From contig NZ_BCUU01000009.1 of NCBI RefSeq assembly GCF_001591385.1, positions 1 through 64,000 on the forward strand: 64,000 bases of DNA. The letters are read 5' to 3'. The notes below the pieces were generated by a model, which worked only from the letters and a program-made list of their open reading frames with translations, was not told the DNA's origin and ran no database searches. Shown here one piece after another: positions 8,995 to 17,310 of the stretch (position 1 is the stretch's first letter; each line of letters starts with the position of its first letter). Origin of the DNA: Variovorax soli NBRC 106424. Lineage in GTDB: Bacteria; Pseudomonadota; Gammaproteobacteria; Burkholderiales; Burkholderiaceae_C. Both the position numbers and the translations under genes were made by a program.

Positions 8995-9447
8995 CTACTG
9001 CGACATCTTGCGGCCTTCTTCCACCTGGTGCTCGAAGTAGCGCTGGAAGCTGAAGGCGATGCTGGACATCAGCACGATGGCGCCGAAAAACAGCGCCAGC
9101 ACCACCGCGCCGATGGTGAGCCAACCGGTGCGGCCCGCAGGGGCTTGCGCCTGCGATTGCGGGTTGAACCGCGCATTCCATTTCTCGGTGGTGGTCAGGC
9201 CATAGACGATGGCCGTGAGCGCGCAGGCCGCGATGGTGAAGCCCAGGAAGGGAATCAGCACCCAGCTCCAGCCGTCGTCCAGGCCGAACTGTCGCGCGCG
9301 CTCGATGCCGTACAGGCCGAGCGCGGTCGGGATCGGCAGGAGCCAGCCGAGCGTGTCGCCCATGCCGTGCAGGTAGAAGCGGTGCAGGCCCAGCGGGCCG
9401 CCCAGGAAGGCCAGCCAGGCGGCCAGGGTCTTGTTCTTGTTTTTCAT
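8995..9447 (-). CDS. TM2 domain-containing membrane protein
   Basis: Small membrane protein of 150 residues. The N-terminal half carries the TM2 signature GGPLGLHRFYLHG between two hydrophobic segments, and two further hydrophobic segments follow, one of them near the C-terminus. No enzymatic function is known for this family. The start codon overlaps the stop of the upstream acetyltransferase gene by four bases (ATGA), so the two are translationally coupled. The open frame continues far upstream inside the acetyltransferase gene, but that part is a shadow. Confidence 0.75.
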   Translation of the reverse strand: MKNKNKTLAAWLAFLGGPLGLHRFYLHGMGDTLGWLLPIPTALGLYGIERARQFGLDDGWSWVLIPFLGFTIAACALTAIVYGLTTTEKWNARFNPQSQAQAPAGRTGWLTIGAVVLALFFGAIVLMSSIAFSFQRYFEHQVEEGRKMSQ

Positions 9448-9971
9448 TCGGGGCGGGTGGTGCTGCCGGCGCCGATGACCTTTTCCATCAGCACGATGTC
9501 CCGCCACTCCCCGAACTTCCAGCCGCAGTCCTTGATGACGCCTACCTGGCTGAAGCCCTGCTTGCGGTGCACGCCCACCGAACCGGCGTTGGCCGAATCG
9601 CCGATGACGGCGATCAGCTTGCGAACGCCCGAGACTTGCGCGGCCTGCTCCAGCGCCGCCAGCAGCTGGGCGCCCAGGCCCTGTCCCCGGGCCTCGTTGG
9701 CGATGTAGATCGAATCCTCGGCCGAGAAACGGTAGGCCGGCCGAGGCTTGAACCAGTTGCAATAGGCATAGCCCACCACCTTGCCAGCCTGCTCGGCCAC
9801 CAGGTAGGGCAGGTTCTTCGCCAGCACGTCGGCGCGGCGTGCGGCCATCTCGGTGGGCGAGGGCGGTTCGGTCTCGAAGGTGCCGGTGCCGTGCAGGACG
9901 TGATGGGCGTAGATGGTGGAAATGGCGGCGACATCCTCGTCGCGGCTGGCACGGATGGTGACGGGTGGCAT
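9444..9971 (-). CDS. GNAT N-acetyltransferase, phosphinothricin acetyltransferase-like
   Basis: GNAT-fold acetyltransferase of 175 residues, closest in pattern to the Pat/YncA group: IYAHHVLHGTGTFETEPP near the N-terminus, a YIANEARGQGLGAQLL acetyl-CoA-binding motif A, then IGDSANAGSVGVHRKQGF. Members acetylate amino groups of small molecules such as methionine sulfoximine or phosphinothricin; the actual substrate here is unknown. The ATG at 9971 lies 19 bases from the TATAAT box that serves the divergent rpsP operon. The downstream TM2 gene overlaps it by four bases. Confidence 0.85.
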   Translation of the reverse strand: MPPVTIRASRDEDVAAISTIYAHHVLHGTGTFETEPPSPTEMAARRADVLAKNLPYLVAEQAGKVVGYAYCNWFKPRPAYRFSAEDSIYIANEARGQGLGAQLLAALEQAAQVSGVRKLIAVIGDSANAGSVGVHRKQGFSQVGVIKDCGWKFGEWRDIVLMEKVIGAGSTTRPE

Positions 9972-9990
9972 GAAAAAAGAGCGCTCAGGC

Positions 9991-10005
9991 TATAATCGAG
10001 GGCTT
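9991..10005 (+). promoter_or_regulatory. -10 region of the rpsP operon promoter with GC-rich discriminator
   Basis: A consensus TATAAT at 9991-9996 is followed by three bases and GGGCTT. No good -35 box lies 16-18 bases upstream. The same arrangement, -10 box plus three bases plus (A/G)GGCTT, recurs before the helicase, rplU and fmdB genes in this window. A transcript starting here would have a leader of about 115 bases. Confidence 0.65.
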
Positions 10006-10098
10006 TTCAGCGTGTCGCTGGCCGGGTGGCCATGTCGCGTGTCTCAACGCTGAAGGAAATTGGTCGGCGGTTCGAGTGCTCGGAAAGCACATTCGCCG
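10006..10098 (+). promoter_or_regulatory. structured 5' leader of rpsP
   Basis: Two nested stem-loops fill the leader. The first pairs TTCAGCGT (10006-10013) with ACGCTGAA (10047-10054) and encloses a small hairpin TGGCC-GGGT-GGCCA (10019-10032). The second pairs CGGCG (10065-10069) with CGCCG (10094-10098) and encloses GTGCT-CGGAA-AGCAC (10076-10090). The ribosome-binding site GAAGGA follows at once. Leaders of r-protein operons are often autoregulatory; whether this one is has not been shown. Confidence 0.45.
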
Positions 10099-10119
10099 GC
10101 TCCACCCGAAGGATAAATC

Positions 10120-10383
10120 ATGGTCGTGATTCGACTCTCGCGCGGCGGCTCCAAGGGCCGTCCTTTCTTCAACATCGTCGTCGCCGACAAGCGCGTGCGC
10201 CGTGACGGCCGCTTCATCGAGCGTCTGGGCTTCTACAACCCCACCGCCAAGGGCGGCGAGGAAAGCATCCGCATCGCCCAGGACCGCCTGACCTACTGGA
10301 AGAGCGTCGGCGCCCAGGCTTCGCCCACCGTCACCCGCCTGATCAAGCAAGCCGCCGCGGCTGCTCCCAAGGCCGCCGCCTAA
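10120..10383 (+). CDS. rpsP: 30S ribosomal protein S16
   Basis: Small-subunit ribosomal protein of 87 residues with the conserved N-terminus [18 protein letters not shown] and the [14 protein letters not shown] block. The C-terminus is short and alanine-rich. It opens the conserved operon rpsP-rimM-trmD-rplS, in which ribosome components and their maturation factors are co-expressed. A GAAGGA ribosome-binding site precedes the ATG. Confidence 0.98.
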   Translation: MVVIRLSRGGSKGRPFFNIVVADKRVRRDGRFIERLGFYNPTAKGGEESIRIAQDRLTYWKSVGAQASPTVTRLIKQAAAAAPKAAA

Positions 10384-10401
10384 GCGCTGCTGCCGACGGT
10401 G

Positions 10402-10971
10402 ATGCTGCCCGGACTCGAAGCCGCCGAATTGCCGGCGGACGCCATCGAAGTCGGGCGCATTGCCGATGCGTGGGGGATCAAGGGCTGGTTCAAGGTCCTT
10501 CCCCACAGCGCCCAGCCCGAGGCGCTTTTCTCTTCCAAGCGCTGGTTCCTGAAGCCGCCTGGCACCGCTGCCGGCGCAACCAGTGCGTTCCGCCTTCCGA
10601 TCCGCGAAGCCAAGGAACACTCCGACTGCATCGTCGCCACCTCGCCCGAGGTGCCTGACCGCAATGCCGCCGAGGCCCTGCGCGGCGCACGCGTGTTCGT
10701 GCCCCGGTCGAGCTTTCCGTCGGCGGGCGAAGACGAGTACTACTGGGTCGACCTCATCGGCCTGGCCGTGGTCAACCGCGAAGGCGTTGCCCTGGGTACG
10801 GTGCGTGAACTGCTCGCCACGGGCCCGCAGACCACGCTGGTGCTCGAGCAGCCGGCCGAAGGCGAGGGCGCCAAGCCTGTGGAGCGCATGATTCCCTTCG
10901 TGAGTGCCTTCGTCGACAAGGTCGACCTGGCCGGCCGCACCATCCTGGTCGACTGGCAGGCCGACTACTGA
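10402..10971 (+). CDS. rimM: 16S rRNA processing protein RimM
   Basis: Ribosome maturation factor that binds S19 and helps assemble the 30S head. The 189-residue protein begins with the RimM beta-barrel motif VGRIADAWGIKGWFKV and ends with the PRC-barrel-like half containing YYWVDLIGLAVVN and IPFVSAFVDKVDLAGRTILVDW. It starts 18 bases after rpsP. A GTG three bases earlier is an equally possible start. The linker contains an insertion of about 20 residues after the N-terminal barrel, common in Burkholderiales. Confidence 0.95.
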   Translation: MLPGLEAAELPADAIEVGRIADAWGIKGWFKVLPHSAQPEALFSSKRWFLKPPGTAAGATSAFRLPIREAKEHSDCIVATSPEVPDRNAAEALRGARVFVPRSSFPSAGEDEYYWVDLIGLAVVNREGVALGTVRELLATGPQTTLVLEQPAEGEGAKPVERMIPFVSAFVDKVDLAGRTILVDWQADY

Positions 10972-10997
10972 GGCCGCTTCCAGCGCCATGTAGCGTC

Positions 10998-11747
10998 ATG
11001 CGCTTCGACGTCCTCACCCTCTTTCCCGAACTCTTCACGCCCTTTCTCGAAAGCGGCGTCACCCGGCGCGCCTACGAATCCAAGCAGGTCGAAGTCGTGC
11101 TGTGGAACCCCCGCGACTACGCCGCCGGCAACTACCGGCGGGTGGACGACCGGCCCTTCGGCGGCGGGCCCGGCATGGTGATGATGGCCGAGCCCCTCTC
11201 GGCCTGCCTGGATGCGGCGCAGGCCGCCCGGAGTAACGACGGTGCGCCTGTGGTCCTTTTCTCGCCCCTGGGCGAGCGCCTGCGCCACGAGGTCGTGGTG
11301 CAATGGTCGGCGAGTGCCGGCGCCGTGCTGGTGTGCGGCCGCTACGAGGGCATCGACCAGCGCTTCATCGACGCCCGCGTCACCCACCAGTTGAGCCTGG
11401 GCGACTTCGTGCTGTCGGGTGGCGAGATTGCGGCCATGGCGCTGCTCGATGCCGTGGCGAGGCTGCAACCGGGCGTGCTGGGCGACGAGGCCAGCCATGT
11501 GCAGGACAGCTTCAACCCGGCGCTGGACGGCCTGCTCGACTGCCCGCACTACACGCGGCCCGAGCAGTGGCGGGGTGAGGCAGTGCCGGCGCCGCTGATG
11601 TCGGGCAACCACGCACTCATCGAGCGCTGGCGGCGCGACCAGCGGCTGGCCATCTCGCAGGCCAGGCGGCCCGAACTGGTGGAGGTGGCGCGTGCCGCCG
11701 GGCGCCTGTCCAGGCAGGACGAGGCCGCGCTCAAAAAAAAGCTATAA
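10998..11747 (+). CDS. trmD: tRNA (guanine-37-N1)-methyltransferase
   Basis: Methylates G37 next to the anticodon of tRNAs reading CNN and related codons, including tRNA-Pro, preventing frameshifts. The 249-residue SPOUT enzyme shows FDVLTLFPELF at the N-terminus, the CGRYEGIDQRFID motif and the trefoil-knot segment LSLGDFVLSGGEIAAMALLD that binds S-adenosylmethionine. Third gene of the S16-L19 operon. The promoter-like TATAAT for rplS overlaps its stop codon. Confidence 0.97.
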   Translation: MRFDVLTLFPELFTPFLESGVTRRAYESKQVEVVLWNPRDYAAGNYRRVDDRPFGGGPGMVMMAEPLSACLDAAQAARSNDGAPVVLFSPLGERLRHEVVVQWSASAGAVLVCGRYEGIDQRFIDARVTHQLSLGDFVLSGGEIAAMALLDAVARLQPGVLGDEASHVQDSFNPALDGLLDCPHYTRPEQWRGEAVPAPLMSGNHALIERWRRDQRLAISQARRPELVEVARAAGRLSRQDEAALKKKL

Positions 11748-11748
11748 T
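11743..11748 (+). promoter_or_regulatory. candidate -10 box for rplS
   Basis: TATAAT sits across the trmD stop codon and is followed by a GC-rich stretch (TGCGGG) like the other translation-gene promoters here. No recognisable -35 element. It would give rplS its own transcript with a leader of about 85 bases in addition to read-through from rpsP. Confidence 0.45.
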
Positions 11749-11839
11749 TGCGGGTTCCCCGATCCTCTGGCCGGCCGCGGTACCTTTTTTAGGAAGCCGC
11801 CTTTAGTGCAGCGCGGACATGATCGACAAGCAGGAAAAC

Positions 11840-12223
<384 letters not shown>

Positions 12224-12254
12224 TCTGCTGCTCGTATGGGCATGGCCCTTGCGC

Positions 12255-12286
12255 AAAAGCCGCCGACGAGGCGGCTTTTTGCTTTT
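12255..12286 (+). terminator. rho-independent terminator of the rpsP-rplS operon
   Basis: Perfect 10-base inverted repeat AAAAGCCGCC / GGCGGCTTTT with a 5-base loop (GACGA), followed by a T-rich tract. It lies 31 bases after the rplS stop codon. Confidence 0.9.
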
Positions 12287-12325
12287 CTGCCCTAATCAAT
12301 TCCCTCCAAAACAAAGAACCATCAC

Positions 12326-13063
12326 TTGAGCGCCCCAGTTCCTCCGTCTGCCGACACTGCCCAGCCTTCCGAGCCGATCAACGCGGTTTCGCTGCGGACC
12401 TTCGACCCGCATCGCGTGCCCGTGGTGGCGGTGGACAGTGCGCTGCCCGCGGTCGAGTTGCAGCGGTTGACGGCGCAGGCCCTGCGCGAGCGCTTCGCCC
12501 ATCCGCCGCCTTGGACGCCCGAGGTGCGGCGCGAACCCAAGCTGGACGGGCGCCTGCCGGCCAAGGCTGCGGTGCTGATCCCGATCGTGCTGCGCCCCGA
12601 AGCGCCCACCGTCCTGCTGACGGAGCGCTCGGCCAAGCTCAGCACGCACTCGGGCCAGGTGGCCTTCCCGGGCGGGCGCGTCGACCCGACCGACCCCAAT
12701 ATCGCTGCGGCGGCGATGCGCGAAGCGTGGGAAGAGGTGGGGCTCTCGGCCGACTACATCGAGGTGCTCGGCAGCCTGCCGACCTACACCACCATCACCT
12801 CGTTCGAGGTCACGCCGGTGGTGGCGCTGGTGCGGCCGGGCTTCGAGCTCACGCTCAATCCCTACGAGGTGGCGGACGCCTTCGAAGTGCCGCTGCACTT
12901 CCTGATGAACCCCGCGAACCACCGTCGGCATGCGATGGTGGGCGAGGGCCTCAACGCGCGCCAATGGTTCTCGATGCCCTACCAGGACGGCCCGCACGAG
13001 CGCTTCGTCTGGGGGGCCACGGCGGGCATGTTGCGCAACTTCTATCGCTTCCTCAGCGCCTGA
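12326..13063 (+). CDS. CoA pyrophosphatase, Nudix family (NudL-like)
   Basis: Nudix hydrolase of 245 residues. It carries the UPF0035 signature of CoA diphosphatases, VLLTERSAKLSTHSGQVAF followed by PGGRVD, and the Nudix helix AAMREAWEEVGL. These enzymes cleave CoA or acyl-CoA to 3',5'-ADP and phosphopantetheine. The start is uncertain: the only early initiation codon in frame is a TTG at 12326, with no clear Shine-Dalgarno site. It follows the rplS terminator and precedes the CbiB-like gene by about 40 bases. Confidence 0.85.
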   Translation: MSAPVPPSADTAQPSEPINAVSLRTFDPHRVPVVAVDSALPAVELQRLTAQALRERFAHPPPWTPEVRREPKLDGRLPAKAAVLIPIVLRPEAPTVLLTERSAKLSTHSGQVAFPGGRVDPTDPNIAAAAMREAWEEVGLSADYIEVLGSLPTYTTITSFEVTPVVALVRPGFELTLNPYEVADAFEVPLHFLMNPANHRRHAMVGEGLNARQWFSMPYQDGPHERFVWGATAGMLRNFYRFLSA

Positions 13064-13093
13064 GGCGGCCGCTAGCCGGGCGGGGCCTGTCGC

Positions 13094-13099
13094 TATCAT
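13094..13099 (+). promoter_or_regulatory. -10 box placed for a leaderless transcript (CbiB-like gene)
   Basis: TATCAT ends exactly six bases before the ATG of the CbiB-like gene, so transcription would start at or beside the A of the start codon. There is no Shine-Dalgarno sequence. The same spacing occurs at orn, hemA, the MscS gene and ubiJ. Confidence 0.45.
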
Positions 13100-13105
13100 C
13101 GGGAC

Positions 13106-14107
13106 ATGAGTTTTTTCGCCATCCTGTGCGCCTTGCTCATCGAACAGGTGCGACCGCTGGGCTATCACAACCCGGTGTACGCAGGCGTGCTCGACTGGAC
13201 GCGCTGGATCAGCCGCAACTTCGACGCCGGCAAGCCGCAGCACGGCTGGGTGGCCTGGAGCCTGGCGGTTCTTGTTCCTACGTTTGCGGCGCTGGGCATC
13301 CACTGGCTGCTGATCCTGACCCTGGGCTTGCCCTTTGCGGTGCTCTGGAACATTGCGCTGCTTTACGTCACGCTGGGATTCCGGCAGTTCAGCCACCACT
13401 TCACCGGCATCCGCGATGCGCTGGAAGAGGGCGATGAGCCGTTGGCGCGCTCGCTGCTGGCCCACTGGCAGCACATCGACGCGGCCAACCTCCCGCGCAG
13501 CGAGATCGTGCGCCATGTCATCGAGCATTCGGTCATTGCCGCGCACCGGCACGTGTTCGGCGTGCTGGCCTGGTTTTCCATCCTGGCGGCGATCGGCCTG
13601 GGGCCGGCCGGGGCGGTCTTCTATCGCATGAGCGAGTTCGTGGCGCGCTACTGGTCCAGCCAGGGGGCCAGCGCGCTGCAGCCGGCCAGCAGCCATGTGC
13701 AGGACGCGTCCCGGCGCGCATGGGGCTTGATCGACTGGCTGCCGGCCCGGATCACCGCGCTCGGATTTGCCGTCGTGGGCAGCTTCGAAGAGGCCATCGA
13801 CTGCTGGCGCAACGACGCGGATCGCTTCCCCAACGAGAACGACGGCGTCATCCTGGCCGCCACCTCGGGGGCGCTGAACGTGCGCCTGGGCGGCGGCGTG
13901 CTGCGCAGCGAGGCGGTGGCCGATCCGCTGCAGCAGGCGCAGGCAGGGGATTCCGTTTTCAGCACGCTGCCGCCCGACAGCGGCAGCACGCCGGGCCGCG
14001 AGCCCGAGCCGGGGCACCTGCGCAGCGTGGTGGGACTGGTGTGGCGGTCGGTGGTGATGTGGCTGGTGCTGCTGGCGCTGCTCACCCTGGCCCGGCTGCT
14101 GGGTTGA
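13106..14107 (+). CDS. CobD/CbiB family membrane protein
   Basis: Inner-membrane protein of 333 residues in the CobD/CbiB (adenosylcobinamide-phosphate synthase) superfamily, which also resembles AmpE. Hydrophobic helices lie near residues 50-95, 150-180 and at the C-terminal end, and the stretch around [20 protein letters not shown] is the most family-like segment. No other cobalamin gene is near, so a role in B12 synthesis is uncertain; Burkholderiales carry this protein widely. Its stop codon overlaps a frame-compatible TTG of the following HisC-like gene, so the two are tightly coupled. Confidence 0.75.
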   Translation: MSFFAILCALLIEQVRPLGYHNPVYAGVLDWTRWISRNFDAGKPQHGWVAWSLAVLVPTFAALGIHWLLILTLGLPFAVLWNIALLYVTLGFRQFSHHFTGIRDALEEGDEPLARSLLAHWQHIDAANLPRSEIVRHVIEHSVIAAHRHVFGVLAWFSILAAIGLGPAGAVFYRMSEFVARYWSSQGASALQPASSHVQDASRRAWGLIDWLPARITALGFAVVGSFEEAIDCWRNDADRFPNENDGVILAATSGALNVRLGGGVLRSEAVADPLQQAQAGDSVFSTLPPDSGSTPGREPEPGHLRSVVGLVWRSVVMWLVLLALLTLARLLG

Positions 14108-14112
14108 CGGCC

Positions 14113-15195
14113 GTGTCGCCCCAGGACTTCTGGAGCCCGCGCATCCGCGCGCTCGAACCCTACGTGCCCGGCGAGCAGCCGCGCATTGCCGGGCTGGTGA
14201 AGCTCAACACCAACGAGAACCCGTATGCGCCTTCGCCGGCTGCGCTCGACGCCATCCAGAACGCCGCAGGCGACGCGCTGGCGCTGTACCCGGACCCGGA
14301 GTCGCTGCTGCTGCGCGAAGCCATTGCACGCCGGCACGGCCTGCAGGCGTCGGAGGTCTTTGTCGGCAACGGCTCGGACGAGGTGCTCGCCCATGCCTTC
14401 TTCGCCTTCTTCCAGCAGGCGCAGCCCTTGCTGGTGCCCGACGTCACCTACACCTTCTACCGGGTCTATGCGCAGCTGTACGGCATCGATGCGGACCTGC
14501 AGCCGGTGGACGAGCGCCTTCGCATCGACATCCCCGCGCTGTGCGCCCGCGCAAGGTCGGGCTGCGGCGGCGTGGTGCTGGCCAATCCGAATGCGCCCAC
14601 CGGCATCGGCTTGCCCCTGGCCGACATCGAGGCCCTGCTGCAGGCCTGCCCCCAGCGTGTGGTGCTGGTCGACGAGGCTTACGTCGATTTCGGTGGACAG
14701 AGCGCCTTGCCCCTGATCGACCGCTATTCCAATCTTCTGGTGGCCCAGACGCTGTCCAAGTCGCGCTCGCTGGCGGGCCTGCGGGTCGGCTTCGCATGCG
14801 GGCAGGCGCATCTCGTCGAAGCGCTCACGCGGGTGAAGAACAGCTTCAACTCCTATCCGCTCGACCGCCTGGCACAGGCCGGCGCGATGGCAGCCATGGA
14901 AGACGAGGCATGGTTCTCCAGGACACGGGATGCCGTCATCGACACGCGGGAAGGTCTGGTGCTCGCGCTCGAAGATCTTGGCTTCGACGTACTGCCCTCG
15001 CAGGCCAACTTCGTGTTCGCGCGCCATCCGGTGCATGACGCGGGCCAGCTGGCGGCCGGGCTGCGCCAGCGCAAGGTGCTGGTGCGGCATTTCAGGCAGC
15101 CGCGCATCGACCAGTACCTGCGCATCAGCATCGGGACGCGCGAACAGTGCACGCTGCTCGTCGCGGCGCTGCGCGAAGTACTTTCCGACGCCTGA
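14113..15195 (+). CDS. hisC: histidinol-phosphate aminotransferase-like enzyme
   Basis: PLP-dependent fold-type I aminotransferase of 360 residues. It has [15 protein letters not shown], the [12 protein letters not shown] motif, [13 protein letters not shown] and the PLP-lysine segment [15 protein letters not shown] with K216 as the Schiff-base lysine. This is the HisC pattern, but threonine-phosphate decarboxylase of the cobalamin pathway is a HisC relative, and the upstream neighbour is CbiB-like, so that alternative should be kept in mind. Start assigned to GTG 14113; a TTG at 14104 overlaps the preceding stop. Confidence 0.85.
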   Translation: MSPQDFWSPRIRALEPYVPGEQPRIAGLVKLNTNENPYAPSPAALDAIQNAAGDALALYPDPESLLLREAIARRHGLQASEVFVGNGSDEVLAHAFFAFFQQAQPLLVPDVTYTFYRVYAQLYGIDADLQPVDERLRIDIPALCARARSGCGGVVLANPNAPTGIGLPLADIEALLQACPQRVVLVDEAYVDFGGQSALPLIDRYSNLLVAQTLSKSRSLAGLRVGFACGQAHLVEALTRVKNSFNSYPLDRLAQAGAMAAMEDEAWFSRTRDAVIDTREGLVLALEDLGFDVLPSQANFVFARHPVHDAGQLAAGLRQRKVLVRHFRQPRIDQYLRISIGTREQCTLLVAALREVLSDA

Positions 15196-15206
15196 TCAGA
15201 TCAGGC
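15190..15206. repeat. palindrome spanning two convergent stop codons
   Basis: GCCTGATC and GATCAGGC form a perfect 8-base inverted repeat around a single base. It contains both the TGA of the HisC-like gene and the TGA of the convergent glycosyltransferase. There is no T-tract, so it is not a canonical intrinsic terminator. Confidence 0.6.
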
Positions 15207-16328
15207 CGCCCTTGCGGTGGCGCGCAGCAGCTCGATGTACTGATCGATGAAGCGCTCGGGCGCAAAGCGCTCGGCGCGCAGCAGGGCGCGCTGGCCCAGC
15301 ATGTGCCGCAGTTGCGGCTCGGCCAGGATGCGAAGCATGCAACGCGCCAGCGCATCCGCATCGCCGTTGGGGAAGAGCAGGCCGGCGTCGCCGGCGCATT
15401 CGGCCAGTCCGCCCCGCTCGGACACGATGAGGCCGCGTCCCGCCGCCATCAGCTCGATGGCGACGCCGCCCATCGGCTCTTCCCAGGCGGAGGGCACGAT
15501 GCCGACCGCACCTTGGCCCACCCAGTCGACCAGGCCTTGTCCGCTCTGCCGGCCGGCGAAATGCACGCTGTCTTCGATACCCAGCGTGCGCGCCAGCGCC
15601 TGCACCTGCGCCATGCGGTCGCCGTCGCCAATCAGCAGCAGTCTCGGTTTCGCATCGGCCTGTCGCACCACGCGGGCGAAGGCCTGGATGAGTGTGTCGA
15701 CGCCCTTTTCCGACACCATGCGTCCGAGGTAGGCGAAGTCGTAAGACGCATCGCCGACCGGTGCGGCCCCGCGGAAGCGGTCGATGGGGAAGGGGTTGTA
15801 GATCTGCACCTGCCGTGCCAGCGGCTGTGCCTTGTCCATCCATTGCGTGATGGCTACATGCCGGTCCACGAAATGCCGTGCGACCAGCCGACGCAGCAGC
15901 AGCTTGAGCCCGCCGATGGCAGCGCGTGCCGGACCGCTGCGGCGTGCATGGAAAGCCACCGAGGCCCAGGGCGTTCTCGGCGCAGGTTCGCCGTCGACCC
16001 ACCCCAAGCCGTCGATGCACGAGACCTGGTAGCCCACGTGGACCCAGATGAAAGGCTTGCGCGAGAACAGCAAGCCCGGCTGCAGCGCCAGGCTGGCACC
16101 GTTGAACAGCACCACGTCTGCCCAGTCGATGAGCTGGCGCGCCGTGCGCGCATCGGGCGCGCGAATGACGTGGTAGCCGAATTCGGTGCGATCGTCGCCC
16201 GCGGGCGTGCTGGTCAGCAGCTTGAAGTCGATGCCGCGCTGGGCCAACCCTTCGGCCAGGGTTCGCGAAACCGTCTCGACGCCACCCGTGGAAGGATGAA
16301 AGACGTGCGAGTAGAGCAGCACCTTCAT
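15201..16328 (-). CDS. glycosyltransferase family 4 (GT-B fold)
   Basis: Glycosyltransferase of 375 residues with the GT4 layout. The N-terminal acceptor domain begins MKVLLYSHVFHPSTGGVE, which is the Gly-rich start of this family. The C-terminal donor domain has FAYLGRMVSEKGVDTLIQAF and the EPMGGVAIELMAAGRGLIV segment that holds the E-x7-E-like nucleotide-sugar motif. Donor and acceptor sugars cannot be assigned. There is no other surface-polysaccharide gene near. Its ATG overlaps the rsgA stop by four bases. Confidence 0.85.
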   Translation of the reverse strand: MKVLLYSHVFHPSTGGVETVSRTLAEGLAQRGIDFKLLTSTPAGDDRTEFGYHVIRAPDARTARQLIDWADVVLFNGASLALQPGLLFSRKPFIWVHVGYQVSCIDGLGWVDGEPAPRTPWASVAFHARRSGPARAAIGGLKLLLRRLVARHFVDRHVAITQWMDKAQPLARQVQIYNPFPIDRFRGAAPVGDASYDFAYLGRMVSEKGVDTLIQAFARVVRQADAKPRLLLIGDGDRMAQVQALARTLGIEDSVHFAGRQSGQGLVDWVGQGAVGIVPSAWEEPMGGVAIELMAAGRGLIVSERGGLAECAGDAGLLFPNGDADALARCMLRILAEPQLRHMLGQRALLRAERFAPERFIDQYIELLRATARAA

Positions 16329-17266
16329 GGGTAGCGGGGCTGGCTCAATTCGTCGAACAGTTCGCCGTAGATCCGGTAGCGCGATGCATCGATGGCGCCG
16401 GCCTTCACATGCTCGATCACGCTGCATCCGGGCTCGTGCAGGTGCGTGCAGTTGTAGAACTTGCAGTCGTTGGCGTATTCGCCGATGTCGGGCATCAGGC
16501 GGGCCAGCTGCGTCGGCTCGATGTGATGCAGCCCGAATTCCTGGAAGCCCGGCGAGTCGATCAGCGCGGTGCCCGCTGCGCGGTCCACCCAGTACCAGGT
16601 GGTGCTGGTGGTGGTGTGCCGCCCCGAGTTCAGTGCCTGCGAGATCTCGCCCGTCTGCGCCGCGGCGCCGGGCACCAGCAGGTTGATCAAGGTGCTCTTG
16701 CCGGCGCCCGAAGGCCCCAGCACGAGCGTCGTCTTGCCTGCCAGGCGCTTTTCCAGCGTTTCGCGGTCGACGTCGCCCGATGCGGTGAGCGACAGGGGCA
16801 GCACGCCATGGTGCATGTGCCGGTAGGGCGCGAGCCGCGCCCATGCGCGCTCGAACGGTGCCACCAGGTCGCTCTTGTTCAGCGCGATGATCGGCGTGAT
16901 GCCTTCGGCCTGCGCGGCAATCAGCGCGCGCGCCAGCTGGTGCTCGGAGAACTCGGGCTCCGCCGCGATGAGGATCAGCACATGGTCGAGATTGGCCGCG
17001 AAGGACTTGGTGCGGATCTCGTCCTGCCGATAGAAGAGGTTGCGCCTGGGCTCCACCCGCTCGACCGTGCCTTCATCCTGGCTGGCCTGCCACAGCACCC
17101 GGTCGCCCACGACGGCCTGGCTCTTCTTGCCGCGCGGGTGGCAGATCAGGCGTTCGCCTTCGGCCGTCTCGACCAGGCAATGGCGGCCGTGGCTGGCCAC
17201 CACGAGGCCCGCCCGCAAGTCCGCCTTGCCGGCGGCTGCTGCGCCCGCCTTAGGCGGCCTGGCCAT
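16325..17266 (-). CDS. rsgA: ribosome small subunit-dependent GTPase A
   Basis: Circularly permuted GTPase that tests late 30S subunits. The G motifs occur in the permuted order: NKSD (G4, residues 130-133), P-loop GPSGAGKS (184-191), then DSPG (G3, 237-240). The C-terminal zinc finger is C268, C273, H275, C281. The N-terminal OB fold precedes these. The protein is 313 residues. It lies 44 bases after the pterin dehydratase gene and overlaps the glycosyltransferase, so all may share one transcript from the M48 promoter. Confidence 0.95.
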   Translation of the reverse strand: MARPPKAGAAAAGKADLRAGLVVASHGRHCLVETAEGERLICHPRGKKSQAVVGDRVLWQASQDEGTVERVEPRRNLFYRQDEIRTKSFAANLDHVLILIAAEPEFSEHQLARALIAAQAEGITPIIALNKSDLVAPFERAWARLAPYRHMHHGVLPLSLTASGDVDRETLEKRLAGKTTLVLGPSGAGKSTLINLLVPGAAAQTGEISQALNSGRHTTTSTTWYWVDRAAGTALIDSPGFQEFGLHHIEPTQLARLMPDIGEYANDCKFYNCTHLHEPGCSVIEHVKAGAIDASRYRIYGELFDELSQPRYP

Positions 17267-17310
17267 GCGAATTGGCTTTCTTCTTGTGCAGTCGCATGGG
17301 CCGGTACGTT

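Noticed and set aside
9444-9971. Herbicide (phosphinothricin) resistance gene
   Set aside because: The protein belongs to the broad Pat/YncA-type GNAT group, members of which are common chromosomal genes with other substrates. Nothing shows resistance.
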